Below are positions 29,270 through 39,734 of a stretch of 64,000 bases of DNA, piece by piece (the first letter of the stretch is position 1; the number at the start of each line of letters is the position of its first letter). The notes under the pieces were generated by a model that did no database searches, was not told where the DNA came from, and saw only the letters and a program-made list of their open reading frames with translations. A program made the translations under genes and the position numbers. Location of the stretch: positions 124,001 to 188,000 of the forward strand of contig NZ_JAAVJH010000006.1 of the NCBI RefSeq assembly GCF_012035195.1, given 5' to 3'. This DNA comes from Sphingomonas corticis (GTDB lineage Bacteria > Pseudomonadota > Alphaproteobacteria > Sphingomonadales > Sphingomonadaceae).

Positions 29270-30121
29270 TCACCGCGCCCGCCGCGGCACCGTCTCCAGC
29301 CAGCGGGCGAGGTTCGCCACCACCTCGTCCCGGTTCGTCTCGTTCAGCATCTCGTGCCGCCCCCCCGGATACAGGTCGGTCGTCACCGCCGCGCCCGCCG
29401 CGCGGTAGCGCGCGATCAGTGGCTCGATCGCCGCGGCCAGTGGATCGTCCAGGCCGGAGAGGATATAGACCGGCAGTCCCGCGGGCAGCGCGGCCACGTC
29501 CGCCATCTGCGGTGCCATCGCGGCCATCGACATCTGCCCCGCCGCGTCGACGGAGAAGCCGCACCACCGATCGGCCAGGTAGCGGTCGACCGCCCCCTCG
29601 TCGCGCGACAGCCAGTCGAACGGCGTGCGCGCCGGTTCGAATGCCGCGTTGAACGCCTCCAGCCCGCCGCCTTCCGCCATCCTCGGCAGCAGCGCCTCCA
29701 GGGCGGCCGAGCCGCTGAGCGCCAGCCCGTCGATCAGGTCGCCGTGCCGCGTCGCGAACGCCTGCGCCGCGAACGATCCCATCGAGTGGCCCAGCAGCAC
29801 CATCGGCACGCCGGGATGCTCCGCCGCGGCACGGCGGGCGAGCACGGCGAGATCGTCGACCAGCGCGGCGAACCCGCCCGGACCGAAGTCGCCGTGCGTC
29901 CCGTCGGGCGCGGTGGCGCCATGCCCGCGGTGGTCGGGCGCGTAGACCGTGACGCCCGCGCGGGAGAGCGGCGCCAGCGGCTCGCGATAGCGCGCCCCAT
30001 GCTCGCCCATCCCGTGCGCCACGATCAGCACCCGACGCGTCTCGCCATCGGCCGGCCAGTGGCGCGCGGCGATGGTGCTGCCGTCGCTGGCGGTGAAGGT
30101 GAACCGGTCGTCGTCGCTCAT
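29270..30121 (-). CDS. Alpha/beta hydrolase (monoacylglycerol lipase-like)
   Basis: 283 residues. HGMGEHGARY near residue 36 (oxyanion loop), nucleophile elbow GHSMGS (Ser at about 115), and late Asp (LSGLDDPL) and His (GGRHEMLNE) complete a Ser-Asp-His triad. HGMxEHxxRY and DHRGHG wording is that of serine aminopeptidase S33/lysophospholipase-monoglyceride lipase. It probably hydrolyses monoacylglycerols or short esters; no signal peptide, so cytosolic. Stop codon lies 5 bases from the polyprenyl synthase stop; the genes converge. Confidence 0.82.
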   Translation of the reverse strand: MSDDDRFTFTASDGSTIAARHWPADGETRRVLIVAHGMGEHGARYREPLAPLSRAGVTVYAPDHRGHGATAPDGTHGDFGPGGFAALVDDLAVLARRAAAEHPGVPMVLLGHSMGSFAAQAFATRHGDLIDGLALSGSAALEALLPRMAEGGGLEAFNAAFEPARTPFDWLSRDEGAVDRYLADRWCGFSVDAAGQMSMAAMAPQMADVAALPAGLPVYILSGLDDPLAAAIEPLIARYRAAGAAVTTDLYPGGRHEMLNETNRDEVVANLARWLETVPRRAR

Positions 30122-30249
30122 GTCGCGTCTCCCCGCCTGTCGTCGTTCGCGCGATCGTGCGGCAGGGCGGGGCCCGCGACAAGTCCGCGGCGCAAAGCAG
30201 GTTGAGCGGGACGCAAGGCATTGATAACGTTCACTCGATGGGAGAGGGA

Positions 30250-31995
30250 ATGTCGCAGCAGCACCACCGCCGCACCGTGCTGGCGGGCCTGGCCGCCGTC
30301 GCGGCGGCGCCCGCGATCGACCGGGGAGCGCGGGCGGCGCCGGATTTCGGTCCCGACGTCCTCGTCGTCGATCCCGGCGACCGGCGTGCGCAGGCGCGGG
30401 CGGATCGCTGGTTTGCCGAACAGGAGCGCGCGCACTTCACCGACCGCCGCCACGCCATCCTGCTGAAGCCGGGGCGGCACGCGCTCGACCTGAACGTCGG
30501 CTTCTTCACCCAGGTCGCCGGCCTCGGGCTGCGGCCCGGCGACGCGACGGTGGAGGGCCACGTCCATGCCGAGGCCGACTGGGCGAAGGGCATGGCGCTG
30601 GTGAATTTCTGGCGCGGGGTGGAGAATCTGGCGATCCGCCCGCCCGATGGCGCGGATCGCTGGGCGGTGTCGCAGGCGGCGCCCTACCGCCGCGTCCACC
30701 TGGCCGGCGATCTCGCGCTGGACGACGGCGGCTGGTCGAGCGGCGGGTTCATGGCGGACTGCCGCGTCGACGGTGTCGTCCGGTCGGGCACGCAGCAGCA
30801 ATGGTTCACTCGATCGGGCCGGATCGGCGGGTGGCAAGGCGCGAACTGGAACATGATGTTCATGGGCGTGGAAGGCGCGCCCGCCACCAGCTTTCCCGAT
30901 CCGCCCTACACCAGCCTGGCGCACGTGCCCGTCGTGCGAGAGAAGCCGTTCCTGACGGTGTCGCCCGCGGGTGCGTGGAGCGTCTTCGTGCCGGCGCTGC
31001 GCCGCGCCGCGCGCGGCGTGTCGTGGGTCGGGACGCCCGCCGGGCGCCACCTGCCGCTGGGCGACTTCCTGATCGCCCGTCCCGGTACCTCCGCGGCGAC
31101 GATGAACCGCGCGCTCGCCGCCGGGCGCCACCTGCTGCTGACCCCCGGCATCTACCGCCTCGCCGAGCCGCTGCGCGTCGTGCGCCCGGGTACGGTGGTA
31201 CTGGGCCTCGGTCTCGCCACGCTGCTGGCGGAACGCGGCACGGAGGCGATGACGGTGGCGGACGTGCCCGGCGTCTCGATCGCCGGCCTGTTGTTCGACG
31301 CCGGCGCGGCGATGTCGCCGGTGCTGCTGCAGGTCGGCCCGGCAGGCGCGCGGCGGGACCATGCGGCGGCGCCGACGTTGCTCGCCGACCTGTTCTTCCG
31401 CGTCGGCGGCGCGGCGGTCGGCAATGCGCGTACCTGCGTGGAGATCAACAGCCACCACGTCGTCGCGGATCACCTGTGGGTCTGGCGCGCCGACCACGGT
31501 GACCGCGACGGCGGGCGCGTCCATGTCGGCTGGGACGAGAGCCGCGGCGAGCACGGGCTGGTCGTCAACGGCGACCACGTCACCTGCTACGGCCTGTTCG
31601 TCGAGCATTTCCGCGCCGCGCAGACGGTGTGGAACGGCGAGCACGGCCGCACCTTCTTCTACCAGAACGAACTGCCCTACGATCCGCCGGGCCAGCGGGC
31701 GTGGCGCGCCGATTCGCCGCGTGGCTGGGCCGCCTACAAGGTCGCCGGTCACGTCCGCCACCATCGCGCGGTCGGCATGGGCGTCTACGCCAATTTCACC
31801 GCCGACCCGTCGATCGTGCTGGCCAGCGCGGTGGAGGTGCCCGACACGCCCGGCGTCACGGTCGAGAACGTCACCACCATTTCGCTGGGCGGCGGCAAGG
31901 GCACGATCGCGCACCTCGTCAACGATGCCGGTGCCGCCGCCCGGCCCGGCGCGATCCGCCAGACGCTGCGCCGCTACCCGAAGGAAGACCGATGA
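30250..31995 (+). CDS. Secreted right-handed beta-helix protein, possible polysaccharide-active enzyme
   Basis: 581 residues. A Tat-like leader (HHRRTVLAGLAAVAAAPAID) precedes a repetitive beta-rich body with pectin-lyase-like turns: EGHVHAEADWAKGMALVNFW, RTCVEINSHHVVADHLWVWR, GLVVNGDHVTCYGLFVEH and TPGVTVENVTTISLG. The fold guess is a beta-helix as in GH55-like or polysaccharide lyase proteins; I cannot name a reaction. ATG 30250 has GGAGAGG just upstream; ATG 30238 is also in frame. It overlaps the GH16 gene by 4 bases (ATGA), so the two are made together and probably act on one glucan. Confidence 0.6.
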   Translation: MSQQHHRRTVLAGLAAVAAAPAIDRGARAAPDFGPDVLVVDPGDRRAQARADRWFAEQERAHFTDRRHAILLKPGRHALDLNVGFFTQVAGLGLRPGDATVEGHVHAEADWAKGMALVNFWRGVENLAIRPPDGADRWAVSQAAPYRRVHLAGDLALDDGGWSSGGFMADCRVDGVVRSGTQQQWFTRSGRIGGWQGANWNMMFMGVEGAPATSFPDPPYTSLAHVPVVREKPFLTVSPAGAWSVFVPALRRAARGVSWVGTPAGRHLPLGDFLIARPGTSAATMNRALAAGRHLLLTPGIYRLAEPLRVVRPGTVVLGLGLATLLAERGTEAMTVADVPGVSIAGLLFDAGAAMSPVLLQVGPAGARRDHAAAPTLLADLFFRVGGAAVGNARTCVEINSHHVVADHLWVWRADHGDRDGGRVHVGWDESRGEHGLVVNGDHVTCYGLFVEHFRAAQTVWNGEHGRTFFYQNELPYDPPGQRAWRADSPRGWAAYKVAGHVRHHRAVGMGVYANFTADPSIVLASAVEVPDTPGVTVENVTTISLGGGKGTIAHLVNDAGAAARPGAIRQTLRRYPKEDR

Positions 31996-32801
31996 TCCCG
32001 CTGCTCCTCGCGCTCCAGGCGGCCACGCTGGGCGCCACCAACTACGCCCATGATGCGCCGATGAAGGCACCCGCGACGAAGCCCGCCTTCGCCGACGAGT
32101 TCGACGGCGCGCGCGTCGACACGCGCCGCTGGCGCTTCGACACGGAGCGCAATCGCGAGGGCTGGCACAATGCGGAGAAGCAATATTACAGCGCCGATCG
32201 GGCCGAGAACGCGCGGGTGGAGAAGGGCGCGCTGGTGATCGAGGCGCGGCGCGAGCGGCTGGCGGACGCCGCGGACTATGGCGGGCAGGACTATAGCTCG
32301 GCGCGCCTCGTCTCGCGCGCGCCGCTCGGCTACGGCTTCTACGAGGTGCGCGCGAAGCTGCCGTGCGGGCGCGGCATCTGGCCCGCGATCTGGATGCTGC
32401 CGTCGTCGGGCAAGTGGCCGGACGCGGGCGAGATCGACATCATGGAGATGGTCGGTTGGGACGCGGGCACCGTCCATGGCACGCTGCACACCGGCGCCTA
32501 CAACCATGCGAAGGGAACGCAGCGCGGCGCGCAGGTGAAGCTGCCCGACGCCTGCACCGCCTGGCACCGCTACCAGCTCGACTGGCGGCCCGACGCGATC
32601 CTGATCGGCGTCGACGACCGCGCCTTCTTCCGCGTCGCCAACGACCGGCCTGGCGGGGCGCAGGCATGGCCCTTCACCCGGCCCTATCAGCTGATCCTCA
32701 ACGTCGCCGTCGGCGGCAATTGGGGCGGGCAGAAGGGCGTGGACGACGCCGCCTTCCCGCAGCGGATGGAAGTCGACTACGTCCGCCACTGGAAGCGGTG
32801 A
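31992..32801 (+). CDS. Glycoside hydrolase family 16 (endo-beta-glucanase/laminarinase type)
   Basis: 269 residues. The catalytic motif GEIDIMEMVG (E-x-D-x-x-E, nucleophile first Glu, acid/base second Glu) at about 144-153 is diagnostic. Other GH16 marks: FADEFDGARVDTRRWRF at the start, GRGIWPAIWMLP, and RPYQLILNVAVGGNWGG. A short hydrophobic start (IPLLLALQAATLG) is consistent with export. Laminarin- or lichenan-like beta-1,3(-1,4)-glucans are typical substrates. Translationally coupled to the beta-helix gene. ATG 31992. Confidence 0.9.
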   Translation: MIPLLLALQAATLGATNYAHDAPMKAPATKPAFADEFDGARVDTRRWRFDTERNREGWHNAEKQYYSADRAENARVEKGALVIEARRERLADAADYGGQDYSSARLVSRAPLGYGFYEVRAKLPCGRGIWPAIWMLPSSGKWPDAGEIDIMEMVGWDAGTVHGTLHTGAYNHAKGTQRGAQVKLPDACTAWHRYQLDWRPDAILIGVDDRAFFRVANDRPGGAQAWPFTRPYQLILNVAVGGNWGGQKGVDDAAFPQRMEVDYVRHWKR

Positions 32802-32937
32802 GGGGAAGGGTGACGCGCGCAGCACGGAGCACACGCACCGGCGCGTCGCCACTCTTGTGCGCACCCGCCGCGCGGCGCGCAAGTGTCGGAAAAGAGGCGA
32901 GTCCTGAAACGACACGCCCCTTCTCGCGACCGCCCGG

Positions 32938-34377
32938 TCAGACGTTGGCGACCACCACCGCGCGGGTGTTCAGATACGCTTCCAGCGCCTCCGGCCCGCC
33001 CTCGGTGCCGTAGCCCGAATCCTTCACGCCGCCGAACGGCAGCTCCGCCGTCCCAGCCGCGGGCGTGTTGATCCACAGCATGCCCACCTCCACGCGCCGC
33101 GCCAGCAGGTCCGCGTTGGCGAGCGATCGGGTGAAGGCATAGCCGGCGAGGCCATAGGCCAGCCGGTTCGACTCGGCGATCGCCTCCTCCAGCCGGTCGA
33201 AGGCGCGGATGCCCGCGACCGGGCCGAACGGCTCGTCGTTGAACAGCTTCGCCTCCAGCGGGACGTCGGTCAGCACCGTCGGCTGCCAGAAATTGCCCGC
33301 CTCGCCGATCCGCTCGCCGCCGGTCAGCACGCTCGCACCCTTTGCCACGGCGTCCTGCTGGAACTCGGCCATGGCGGCGAGCCGGCGGTCGTTGGCGAGC
33401 GGGCCCATGCGCGTCTCGGGCGACAGTCCGTCGCCCACGGCGATGCCCTTGGCCAGCGTGGCGAGCGCGGCGGCGAACTCCTTTTCCACGCTGCGATGGA
33501 CCAGGAAGCGGGTGGGCGAGATGCACACCTGGCCCGCGTTGCGGAACTTGGCCGCGCCCGCGCTCTTCACCGCCAGCTCGACGTCGGCGTCCTCGCACAC
33601 GATCACCGGCGCGTGGCCGCCCAGCTCCATCGACACGCGCTTCATGTACTTGCCCGCCTGCGCGGCCAGCAGCTTGCCCACCGGGGTGGAGCCGGTGAAG
33701 GTGATCTTGCGGATCACCGGGCTGGCGATCAGATATTCGGAGATCTCCGCCGGATCGCCATAGACGAGGCCCAGCACGCCCTCGGGCAGGCCCGCGTCCT
33801 GGAACGTGCGGATCAGCGCGGCGGGGCTGGCGGGCGTTTCCTCCGGCGCCTTCACGATCATCGAGCAGCCGGCGGCGAGGCCGGCGCCGATCTTGCGCAC
33901 CACCTGGTTGATCGGGAAGTTCCACGGCGTGAACGCGGCGGTCGGGCCGACCGGGTCCTTCACCACCATCTGCCGGATCGCCAGGTTGCTGCGATGGGGC
34001 ACCAGCCGGCCGTAGACGCGGAAGCCTTCCTCGGCGAACCATTCGATGATGTCCGCGGCGGCCATCGCCTCGCCCTTGGCCTCGGCCAGCGGCTTGCCCT
34101 GCTCCTGCGTCAGCAGCCGGGCGATCTCCTCCGCGCGCTCGCGCATCAGCCCGGCGGCCTTGCGCATGATCGCGCTGCGCTGCGCCGGCGTGAAGTCCCG
34201 CCAGGTCGCGAACCCGCGCTCCGACGCCGCCAGCGCGCGGTCGAGGTCGGCCTTGCCGGCGTGCGCCACGCGGCCGATCTCCTGGCCCGTCGCGGGGTTC
34301 AGCACCGCCAGCGAGCGGCCGTCCCCGGCATCCTGCCAGGTGCCGTCGATGAAGAGCTGGGTGTCGGGATACGTCAT
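32938..34377 (-). CDS. NAD(P)-dependent aldehyde dehydrogenase (succinate-semialdehyde dehydrogenase-like)
   Basis: 479 residues, standard length. [20 protein letters not shown] (coenzyme site), [11 protein letters not shown], general base Glu in [16 protein letters not shown] and the nucleophile Cys in [17 protein letters not shown] are present. [17 protein letters not shown] at the end is typical of GabD/aldehyde dehydrogenases acting on short semialdehydes. [12 protein letters not shown] at the start agrees. The substrate is a guess from subfamily wording. ATG 34377. No pathway partner adjoins; the 136 bases after GH16 hold nothing recognisable. Confidence 0.85.
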   Translation of the reverse strand: MTYPDTQLFIDGTWQDAGDGRSLAVLNPATGQEIGRVAHAGKADLDRALAASERGFATWRDFTPAQRSAIMRKAAGLMRERAEEIARLLTQEQGKPLAEAKGEAMAAADIIEWFAEEGFRVYGRLVPHRSNLAIRQMVVKDPVGPTAAFTPWNFPINQVVRKIGAGLAAGCSMIVKAPEETPASPAALIRTFQDAGLPEGVLGLVYGDPAEISEYLIASPVIRKITFTGSTPVGKLLAAQAGKYMKRVSMELGGHAPVIVCEDADVELAVKSAGAAKFRNAGQVCISPTRFLVHRSVEKEFAAALATLAKGIAVGDGLSPETRMGPLANDRRLAAMAEFQQDAVAKGASVLTGGERIGEAGNFWQPTVLTDVPLEAKLFNDEPFGPVAGIRAFDRLEEAIAESNRLAYGLAGYAFTRSLANADLLARRVEVGMLWINTPAAGTAELPFGGVKDSGYGTEGGPEALEAYLNTRAVVVANV

Positions 34378-34554
34378 GGCGCCGTGTACTCCGCTGGATG
34401 GCGCCGCTCCCGTGCGGGCGGCCGCCGTTCGCCGCGTCGATAACGCCCCGCTCGCCGATTGTCGCCCCGCAAGAGCCGCCGCTTCCTCACGCCGGCCGAA
34501 CTGCGGTAGGCCGGCACCCGCGCCGCCCGGCGCCGGACGAGGGAGATGGTCGCC

Positions 34555-35169
34555 ATGAGCAGCAGGAACGGGGATTTGCGGGCGGACCGCCGCATCCTGT
34601 TCGTGATGGCGACCAATCACGAATATCGCGAGCACCTGCGCGCGCGCATCGACCCGCTGATAACCGGCGTCGGACCGGTGGAGGCGGCGATCGGCACGGC
34701 GATCCGCCTGGAACAGCTCCGGATCGCGGACGCGTTGCCCGACCTCGTCGTGTCGCTCGGTTCCGCCGGCTCGCGCCGCTGCGACCTGGGCGGCGTGTAC
34801 CAGATCGCCTCCGTGTCCTGGCGCGACATGGACGCGTCGCCGATCGGCTTTGCGCCGGGCGTCACCCCGTTCGCCGACCACCCGGCCGTCGTCGCGCTGC
34901 CGACGCCGATCGCGGGCGTGCCCTGCGCCACGCTGTCGACGGGGAGCGATATCGTCGCGGGCGATCGCTACGCGGCGATCGACGCCGACCTGGTCGACAT
35001 GGAGACGTTCGCGGTGCTGCGCGCGTGCCAGCGCTTCGGCGTGCCGATGATGGGGCTTCGCGGTGTTTCCGACGGCCGCGGCACGCTCGACGGCGTGGCG
35101 GGGTGGACCGAACTCCTTCCGCTGCTCGACCGGCGCCTCGCGGCCGCGGTGGACCGCCTCGGCGCGTGA
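34555..35169 (+). CDS. MTA/SAH nucleosidase-like protein
   Basis: 204 residues of nucleoside phosphorylase type 1 fold: [36 protein letters not shown], and the C-terminal [28 protein letters not shown], where Glu and Asp are the ribose- and purine-binding acids. It would cleave methylthioadenosine and S-adenosylhomocysteine to adenine and the thioribose. Slightly shorter than E. coli Pfs. ATG 34555 is chosen because GAGGGAG stands about 10 bases upstream; ATG 34546 would be too close to it. Confidence 0.78.
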   Translation: MSSRNGDLRADRRILFVMATNHEYREHLRARIDPLITGVGPVEAAIGTAIRLEQLRIADALPDLVVSLGSAGSRRCDLGGVYQIASVSWRDMDASPIGFAPGVTPFADHPAVVALPTPIAGVPCATLSTGSDIVAGDRYAAIDADLVDMETFAVLRACQRFGVPMMGLRGVSDGRGTLDGVAGWTELLPLLDRRLAAAVDRLGA

Positions 35170-35173
35170 CGGC

Positions 35174-37741
35174 CTAGAACTTCGCTCCCCCCCTGATGCC
35201 GATCAGGCGCGGCGTGATCGGGACCGCGTAGGGGCGCTGGTAACAGGAACCGCACTGGACGAAGCGGGCGATCTGTCCGCGCTCGTCCGTCACGTTCCGC
35301 GCGAACACCTCCAGCGTGTAATTGCCCCATTCCATGCCCAGCGCGACGTTCGCGGTGGTGAAGGCGGGCAGCCGGCCGATCTCCTGCGCGGGATCGACCA
35401 GGCGCCCGGTGCCGGTCTCGACCACGCGTCGCCGGATATCCGACGCGGCCGAGCTCTGGTGCGCCACCAGCCCCTGCACATAGGCCTTCGCGGCGCCGAC
35501 CGGCACGGTGTAGCGCGCCGTCGCGCTCGCCTTGAACCGCGGGGTGATGGGAAGGCGCGTGCCCGATCGCGACACCACGTCGTCGCCGCTGCCGTCGCAG
35601 GTGACGGTGGCGCACAGGTCGGTCCGCGTGACCGCGTCGGTATAGGCCCCGCTCGCCCCCAGCGTGAATCCGCCTGCGGTCAGGTTCGCGTCCATCTCGA
35701 CGCCGCGGATGCGCGCGTCCGGCCCGTTCTGGATGACGGTGAAGCTGTTCTCGCCCAGGAAGCTGAACTGGAACTGGTCCCAATTCTGCTGGTACACCGC
35801 GCCGTTGAAGCGCAACGCCCCGCCGGCGAGCGTCGTCTTCCACCCCAGCTCGTAATTGGTCAGGAAGTCCGCGTCGTAATCGGGCACGTCGCCGCGCCGG
35901 TTGATCCCGCCGGGGCGGAAGCCGCGCGACCAGGTGCCGTAGAGGAGGACGTCGTCGGTCGGCTTCCACGTCGCGTTGAAGCGATAGGTGACGCCCTGGC
36001 CGTCCGCGCTCTTCGGCTGCACCGCCACGCCGTTCGACACGCCCAGGTTCACGCAGGGGATCGCGCCGACGTCGCCGTTGGTCAGGAACGCCGGGATCGC
36101 CCCGCCGCCGCCCACCGCGTCGCGCAGCGTGCCCCCGCCCGCGACGTAGCAGCCCGCCACCCCGGTCCGGCTGCTGCCCGCGGCGTTGAAGGGGGTGGCG
36201 GTGAACGGTCGGCCGTCGTCGGGATCGACGCCCGGGTTGCGGCCGAAGCCGAAGAAGCCGACCAGCGAATTGTCGTAGATGAACCCGCGCACGCCCGCGG
36301 TGATCGTGAACCGCGGGGTGAGATCCAGGCTCGCCTCGCCGAACATGGCATAGTCCTTGTCCACGCGATGCTGCCGCGTCAGCCACAAGGTGCCCGGGTA
36401 GCCGTTGACCGACACGTCGGTGCCCAGGTTCGGAATCTGATAGTCCTGGAAGATCAGGTTGCTCTGCCGCTGGTAGAAGGCGCCGGCGACCAGGCGGAAC
36501 GGCTCGTCCGCGGGGGACGCGACGCGCACCTCCTGGCTCAGCTTCTTGAAGTGGTCGCGGCCGATGACGCGCTGGCGCGGGTCGATCGTGTTGCCGGCAT
36601 TGTCCTGATAGTAGAAATAGCCGGCCAGCCCGCCGACCGAGCTGTAGAGGTTGTCGTACGCCTCGGAATAGTCGGTATAGTCGCTCGATTGCAGCGCCTT
36701 GCGGTCCAGCAGCGCGCCGGCATAGGTGACATCCCAGTTGCCGAGCTGCCCCTCGATCGTCAGCGCCGCCTGGGCGAAGCGGTCGCGGCGGAACTCGGGA
36801 TAGAAGCGCTGCACCTGCAGGTCGCCGACCTGCGCGTCAAAGGCATAGGCGCCGTGGCTGCGCTGCTCCTGGTAGAGCAGCGTCGGCGTCGCGGTCCAGC
36901 TGTCGTCCAGGTCGATCTTCAGCGCGGCGCGCCCGCCGTAGGTTTCGGTGTCGTTATAGTCCTTCTCGACGAAATCGTCGTTGTCGACGGTGATCCCGCC
37001 CGGCTGCGGCAGGAAGCTGCGCGTGCCCGGCACGTTGTCGATGAAGCCGGCATCGCGCTGGTAGAAGCCGACGACGCGCAGCGCGGCCCGCTCGCCGAGC
37101 GGAATGTTGACCATCCCCTCGGTCGTGAAGCCGATGCCGCCGGCCTTCACCGAATTCACCTCACCGTCGACCCGGCCGTAGAAGCCGGCGGTGTCGGGCT
37201 TGTTGGTGATGATGCGGATCGTGCCCGCCTGGCTCGACGCGCCGTACAGCGTGCCCTGCGGCCCGGCCAGGCTCTCGATCCGGGCGATGTCGTAGATGTG
37301 GACGTCCAGCGTGCCGCCGATCGTCGTCACCGGCTGCTCGTCCAGGTAGGTGCCGACGGAAGGCAGCGAGCCCGAATGGTTGCCGTCGCCGCCCGACGCC
37401 ACGCCGCGCATGTAGACGGTGGTGACGCCCGGCTGGCTCGACTGGAACGCGACGGAGGGGAGGAGCTGGGTATATTCGGTGAAGTTGGAGACGTTCAGCT
37501 GGTCCAGCCGCCGGGTGCCGATCGCCTGGATGCTGATCGGCACGTTCTGGATGTTCTCGTCACGCTTCTGCGCGGTGACGATGATGTCGCCGTCCACGTC
37601 GCTGGGGGCCTGCTGCGAGGGAACGTCCGCCTGGGTCGTCTGCCCGCTGCCGCTGCCTGCGGGAACCTCCTGCGCGAAGGCCGGGCCGGCGATCGTCGCA
37701 GAGGCCAGGAGCTGAACGAGCACGCGCCGCTTGAAGCCCAT
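35174..37741 (-). CDS. TonB-dependent outer-membrane receptor
   Basis: 855 residues. Signal peptide [24 protein letters not shown], then a Gln/Ser linker and the TonB-box/plug start [20 protein letters not shown]. The plug is recognised by [15 protein letters not shown] and [21 protein letters not shown] beta-barrel follows to the C-terminal strand ending [11 protein letters not shown]. It is of the sphingomonad catabolic/iron-complex type with no visible regulatory N-terminal domain. Substrate unknown; the neighbouring TPR-sulfotransferase and permease genes hint at a scavenged organic compound. ATG 37741. Confidence 0.9.
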   Translation of the reverse strand: MGFKRRVLVQLLASATIAGPAFAQEVPAGSGSGQTTQADVPSQQAPSDVDGDIIVTAQKRDENIQNVPISIQAIGTRRLDQLNVSNFTEYTQLLPSVAFQSSQPGVTTVYMRGVASGGDGNHSGSLPSVGTYLDEQPVTTIGGTLDVHIYDIARIESLAGPQGTLYGASSQAGTIRIITNKPDTAGFYGRVDGEVNSVKAGGIGFTTEGMVNIPLGERAALRVVGFYQRDAGFIDNVPGTRSFLPQPGGITVDNDDFVEKDYNDTETYGGRAALKIDLDDSWTATPTLLYQEQRSHGAYAFDAQVGDLQVQRFYPEFRRDRFAQAALTIEGQLGNWDVTYAGALLDRKALQSSDYTDYSEAYDNLYSSVGGLAGYFYYQDNAGNTIDPRQRVIGRDHFKKLSQEVRVASPADEPFRLVAGAFYQRQSNLIFQDYQIPNLGTDVSVNGYPGTLWLTRQHRVDKDYAMFGEASLDLTPRFTITAGVRGFIYDNSLVGFFGFGRNPGVDPDDGRPFTATPFNAAGSSRTGVAGCYVAGGGTLRDAVGGGGAIPAFLTNGDVGAIPCVNLGVSNGVAVQPKSADGQGVTYRFNATWKPTDDVLLYGTWSRGFRPGGINRRGDVPDYDADFLTNYELGWKTTLAGGALRFNGAVYQQNWDQFQFSFLGENSFTVIQNGPDARIRGVEMDANLTAGGFTLGASGAYTDAVTRTDLCATVTCDGSGDDVVSRSGTRLPITPRFKASATARYTVPVGAAKAYVQGLVAHQSSAASDIRRRVVETGTGRLVDPAQEIGRLPAFTTANVALGMEWGNYTLEVFARNVTDERGQIARFVQCGSCYQRPYAVPITPRLIGIRGGAKF

Positions 37742-38128
37742 CACAACGTTCCCCGCATTGTTGCGCCGATGTGACGATATGCTGCGCTGCGGTGGAACGT
37801 CGGTCAATCGGGCTTGCGCGAGCGGCACGCAATGGTCGGCATGTGTGGCCTGGCGGACACGCCTGCCGGAAGCCGCCGCGCCGACGCCGATCGCCGGCAC
37901 CGTCGCTGTCCTACACCGGCCCATGCCTCTAATCCCGTCCGCATGGCCGCCGACACCCTCCCGACGATCCCCGTGCGCGCAGGAGCGCCGGTGTCGCTCC
38001 GGTGTCGCGCTGCTGTCGCTTCACCGGCGCGTCCCCCGCGAAAACCGCGCCAGCGCCTCAACACTCTCAACATTCGCCGGGGCTGCGCACCCATCCCGTT
38101 CGTTTCGAGCGGAGTCGTCGCGCGGGTC
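37742..38128. other. 387-base stretch without a gene
   Basis: Lies between the TonB receptor start and the TPR-sulfotransferase end. On the minus strand TTGACC (37802-37807) and CATATC (37776-37781) could be receptor promoter boxes, but the 20-base spacing is poor. The 18-base CAACACTCTCAACATTCG at 38059-38076 repeats the groEL leader. CCCGTTCGTTTCGAGCGGAG near 38096 resembles a short repeat seen widely in sphingomonads. Some in-frame stretches are open, but none has a convincing start or family pattern. Confidence 0.5.
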
Positions 38129-39694
38129 TCAGCACTCGCGCGCCGCGAACGCCGGAACGTCCGGATAGCGATCGATCACGTCGCCCAGTGCCGCCTCCAA
38201 TGGGCCGAGATGCGCCGCGAACGGGCGCCACGCCCGGTCTCCGCCCTTGAAGATCGGCTGCCGCACCTGTTCGGACGATGCGGTGCGCACCGCGCGCTCG
38301 GTGCGGTGGGAGGCGAGGCAGGCGGGCTCGAAAGGCAGGCCCACGGCGTCCAGCAGGGCGCGGATGCGCGGTTCCGGATCGTCGACCAGCGCCTCGTGGA
38401 TCACGCGCACCACGCGCCCGGGCTGCACCGCGTCGACGTGCGCCATCAGGCGGACATAGTCGCGATAGTAGCGGCCCATGTCGTCCAGCGCGTAGCTGAA
38501 GCCCTGGCCGCGCGCGAAATGCTGCTTGAAGTTTGAGAAGCAGCAGGCGCGCGGGTCGCGGCGCGCGTCGATGATCGTCGCATTGGGCAGGATCACGCGG
38601 ATCAGCGCCACGTGCGCCCAGTTGTTGGGCAGCTTGTCCACGAAGCGCGGGCGGTCGGTGCGGCGTTGCACCGCGGCGCGGCGGAGATATTCCTCGCCCA
38701 GCGCCCGTGCGCGCTCCGGCGTCAGCGCGGCGAGACCCGCCGGATAGTCGGCGATCCGACGCGCGATGGCGGGCAGGTCGGGCAGCTCGGTCGTGCCCTC
38801 GACCTGCGAGTGGCTGGCGAGGATCTGCTCGACCAGCGTCGAGCCGGCGCGCGGCATCCCCAGGATGAAGATCGGGTCGGGCGCGGGGCAGCCCCAGCCG
38901 GCGCGCGCCGCGAAGAAATCCGGCGTCGCCACCGCGATCGCATCATCGACGAACCTCCCGGTCTCGTCGGCATCGTAGGACAATTGCGCGCGGCGCCGCG
39001 CGTTGCCCGCGGCATAGTGCGCGAAGGCGCGGTCGGCGAGCCCGCGATCCTCGAACGCCTTGCCCAGCGCGAAGTCGAGGTGGAAGCGATCCTCCTCGGC
39101 GATCTCGCCCGTCAGTTCCGCCTCCATCGCCGCGATATCGGCATCGTCGAAGCGGACCGTCTTTAGATTGGCGAGGCTCCACCACGCCTCGCCCAACGCC
39201 GGGCGCAGGCCGGTTGCGCGACGATAGGCGGCGACGCCGTCCTCCTGCCGCCCGATCGTCTTCAGCATGTGGCCGTAGCTCATCCACACCTTGGGCTGCG
39301 CCGGTGCGGCGGCGAGGACGCGCTCGTAGAGGCCGATCGCCTCCTCGAAGCTGCCGAGCCGGCCGAGTGCCGCGGCCTTGAGGTTGGCGTGGCCCAAATG
39401 CTCGGGCTCGTCGGCCAGCAGCGCGTCGAGTTCGGCCAGCGCCTCCGTCGGGCGGTTCTGACGGTACAGGACGATGGCCAGGTTGGCGCGCGCGGCGGTG
39501 AAGCCGGGCGCGAGTTCCAGCGCGCGGCGCAGCAGCGTTTCCGCGTCGCGGTTGCGCCCAATACGGCCGGCGAGTTCCGCCAGCATCCGGATGGCTCGCG
39601 CGTCGAACGGATCGCGCTTCAGATACCGGCGGAGCAGCGGCTCGGCGACCTCCAGCCGATTGTCATGGAGCGCCAGCGCGGCGTCGACTAGCAT
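38129..39694 (-). CDS. TPR-repeat sulfotransferase family protein
   Basis: 521 residues. About residues 1-230 are TPR helices (AAPAQPKVWMSYGHMLKTIG, VWMSYGHMLK-type repeats). The C-terminal half is a sulfotransferase-3 domain starting PDPIFILGMPRAGSTLVEQI, the 5'-phosphosulfate loop with RxGST, and continuing FVDKLPNNWAHVALIRVILP and DARRDPRACCFSNFKQHF (the 3'-phosphate site R..S). PAPS-dependent sulfate transfer to an unknown, perhaps peptide or sugar, acceptor is the family role. Start set at ATG 39694; ATG 39736 is in frame but overlaps the divergent permease start. TPR-sulfotransferases next to TonB receptors are a recurrent sphingomonad pattern. Confidence 0.78.
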   Translation of the reverse strand: MLVDAALALHDNRLEVAEPLLRRYLKRDPFDARAIRMLAELAGRIGRNRDAETLLRRALELAPGFTAARANLAIVLYRQNRPTEALAELDALLADEPEHLGHANLKAAALGRLGSFEEAIGLYERVLAAAPAQPKVWMSYGHMLKTIGRQEDGVAAYRRATGLRPALGEAWWSLANLKTVRFDDADIAAMEAELTGEIAEEDRFHLDFALGKAFEDRGLADRAFAHYAAGNARRRAQLSYDADETGRFVDDAIAVATPDFFAARAGWGCPAPDPIFILGMPRAGSTLVEQILASHSQVEGTTELPDLPAIARRIADYPAGLAALTPERARALGEEYLRRAAVQRRTDRPRFVDKLPNNWAHVALIRVILPNATIIDARRDPRACCFSNFKQHFARGQGFSYALDDMGRYYRDYVRLMAHVDAVQPGRVVRVIHEALVDDPEPRIRALLDAVGLPFEPACLASHRTERAVRTASSEQVRQPIFKGGDRAWRPFAAHLGPLEAALGDVIDRYPDVPAFAAREC

Positions 39695-39734
39695 CGGTGG
39701 GAAACGGGCGGGGCCGGAGGAATCACCAAGGAGC

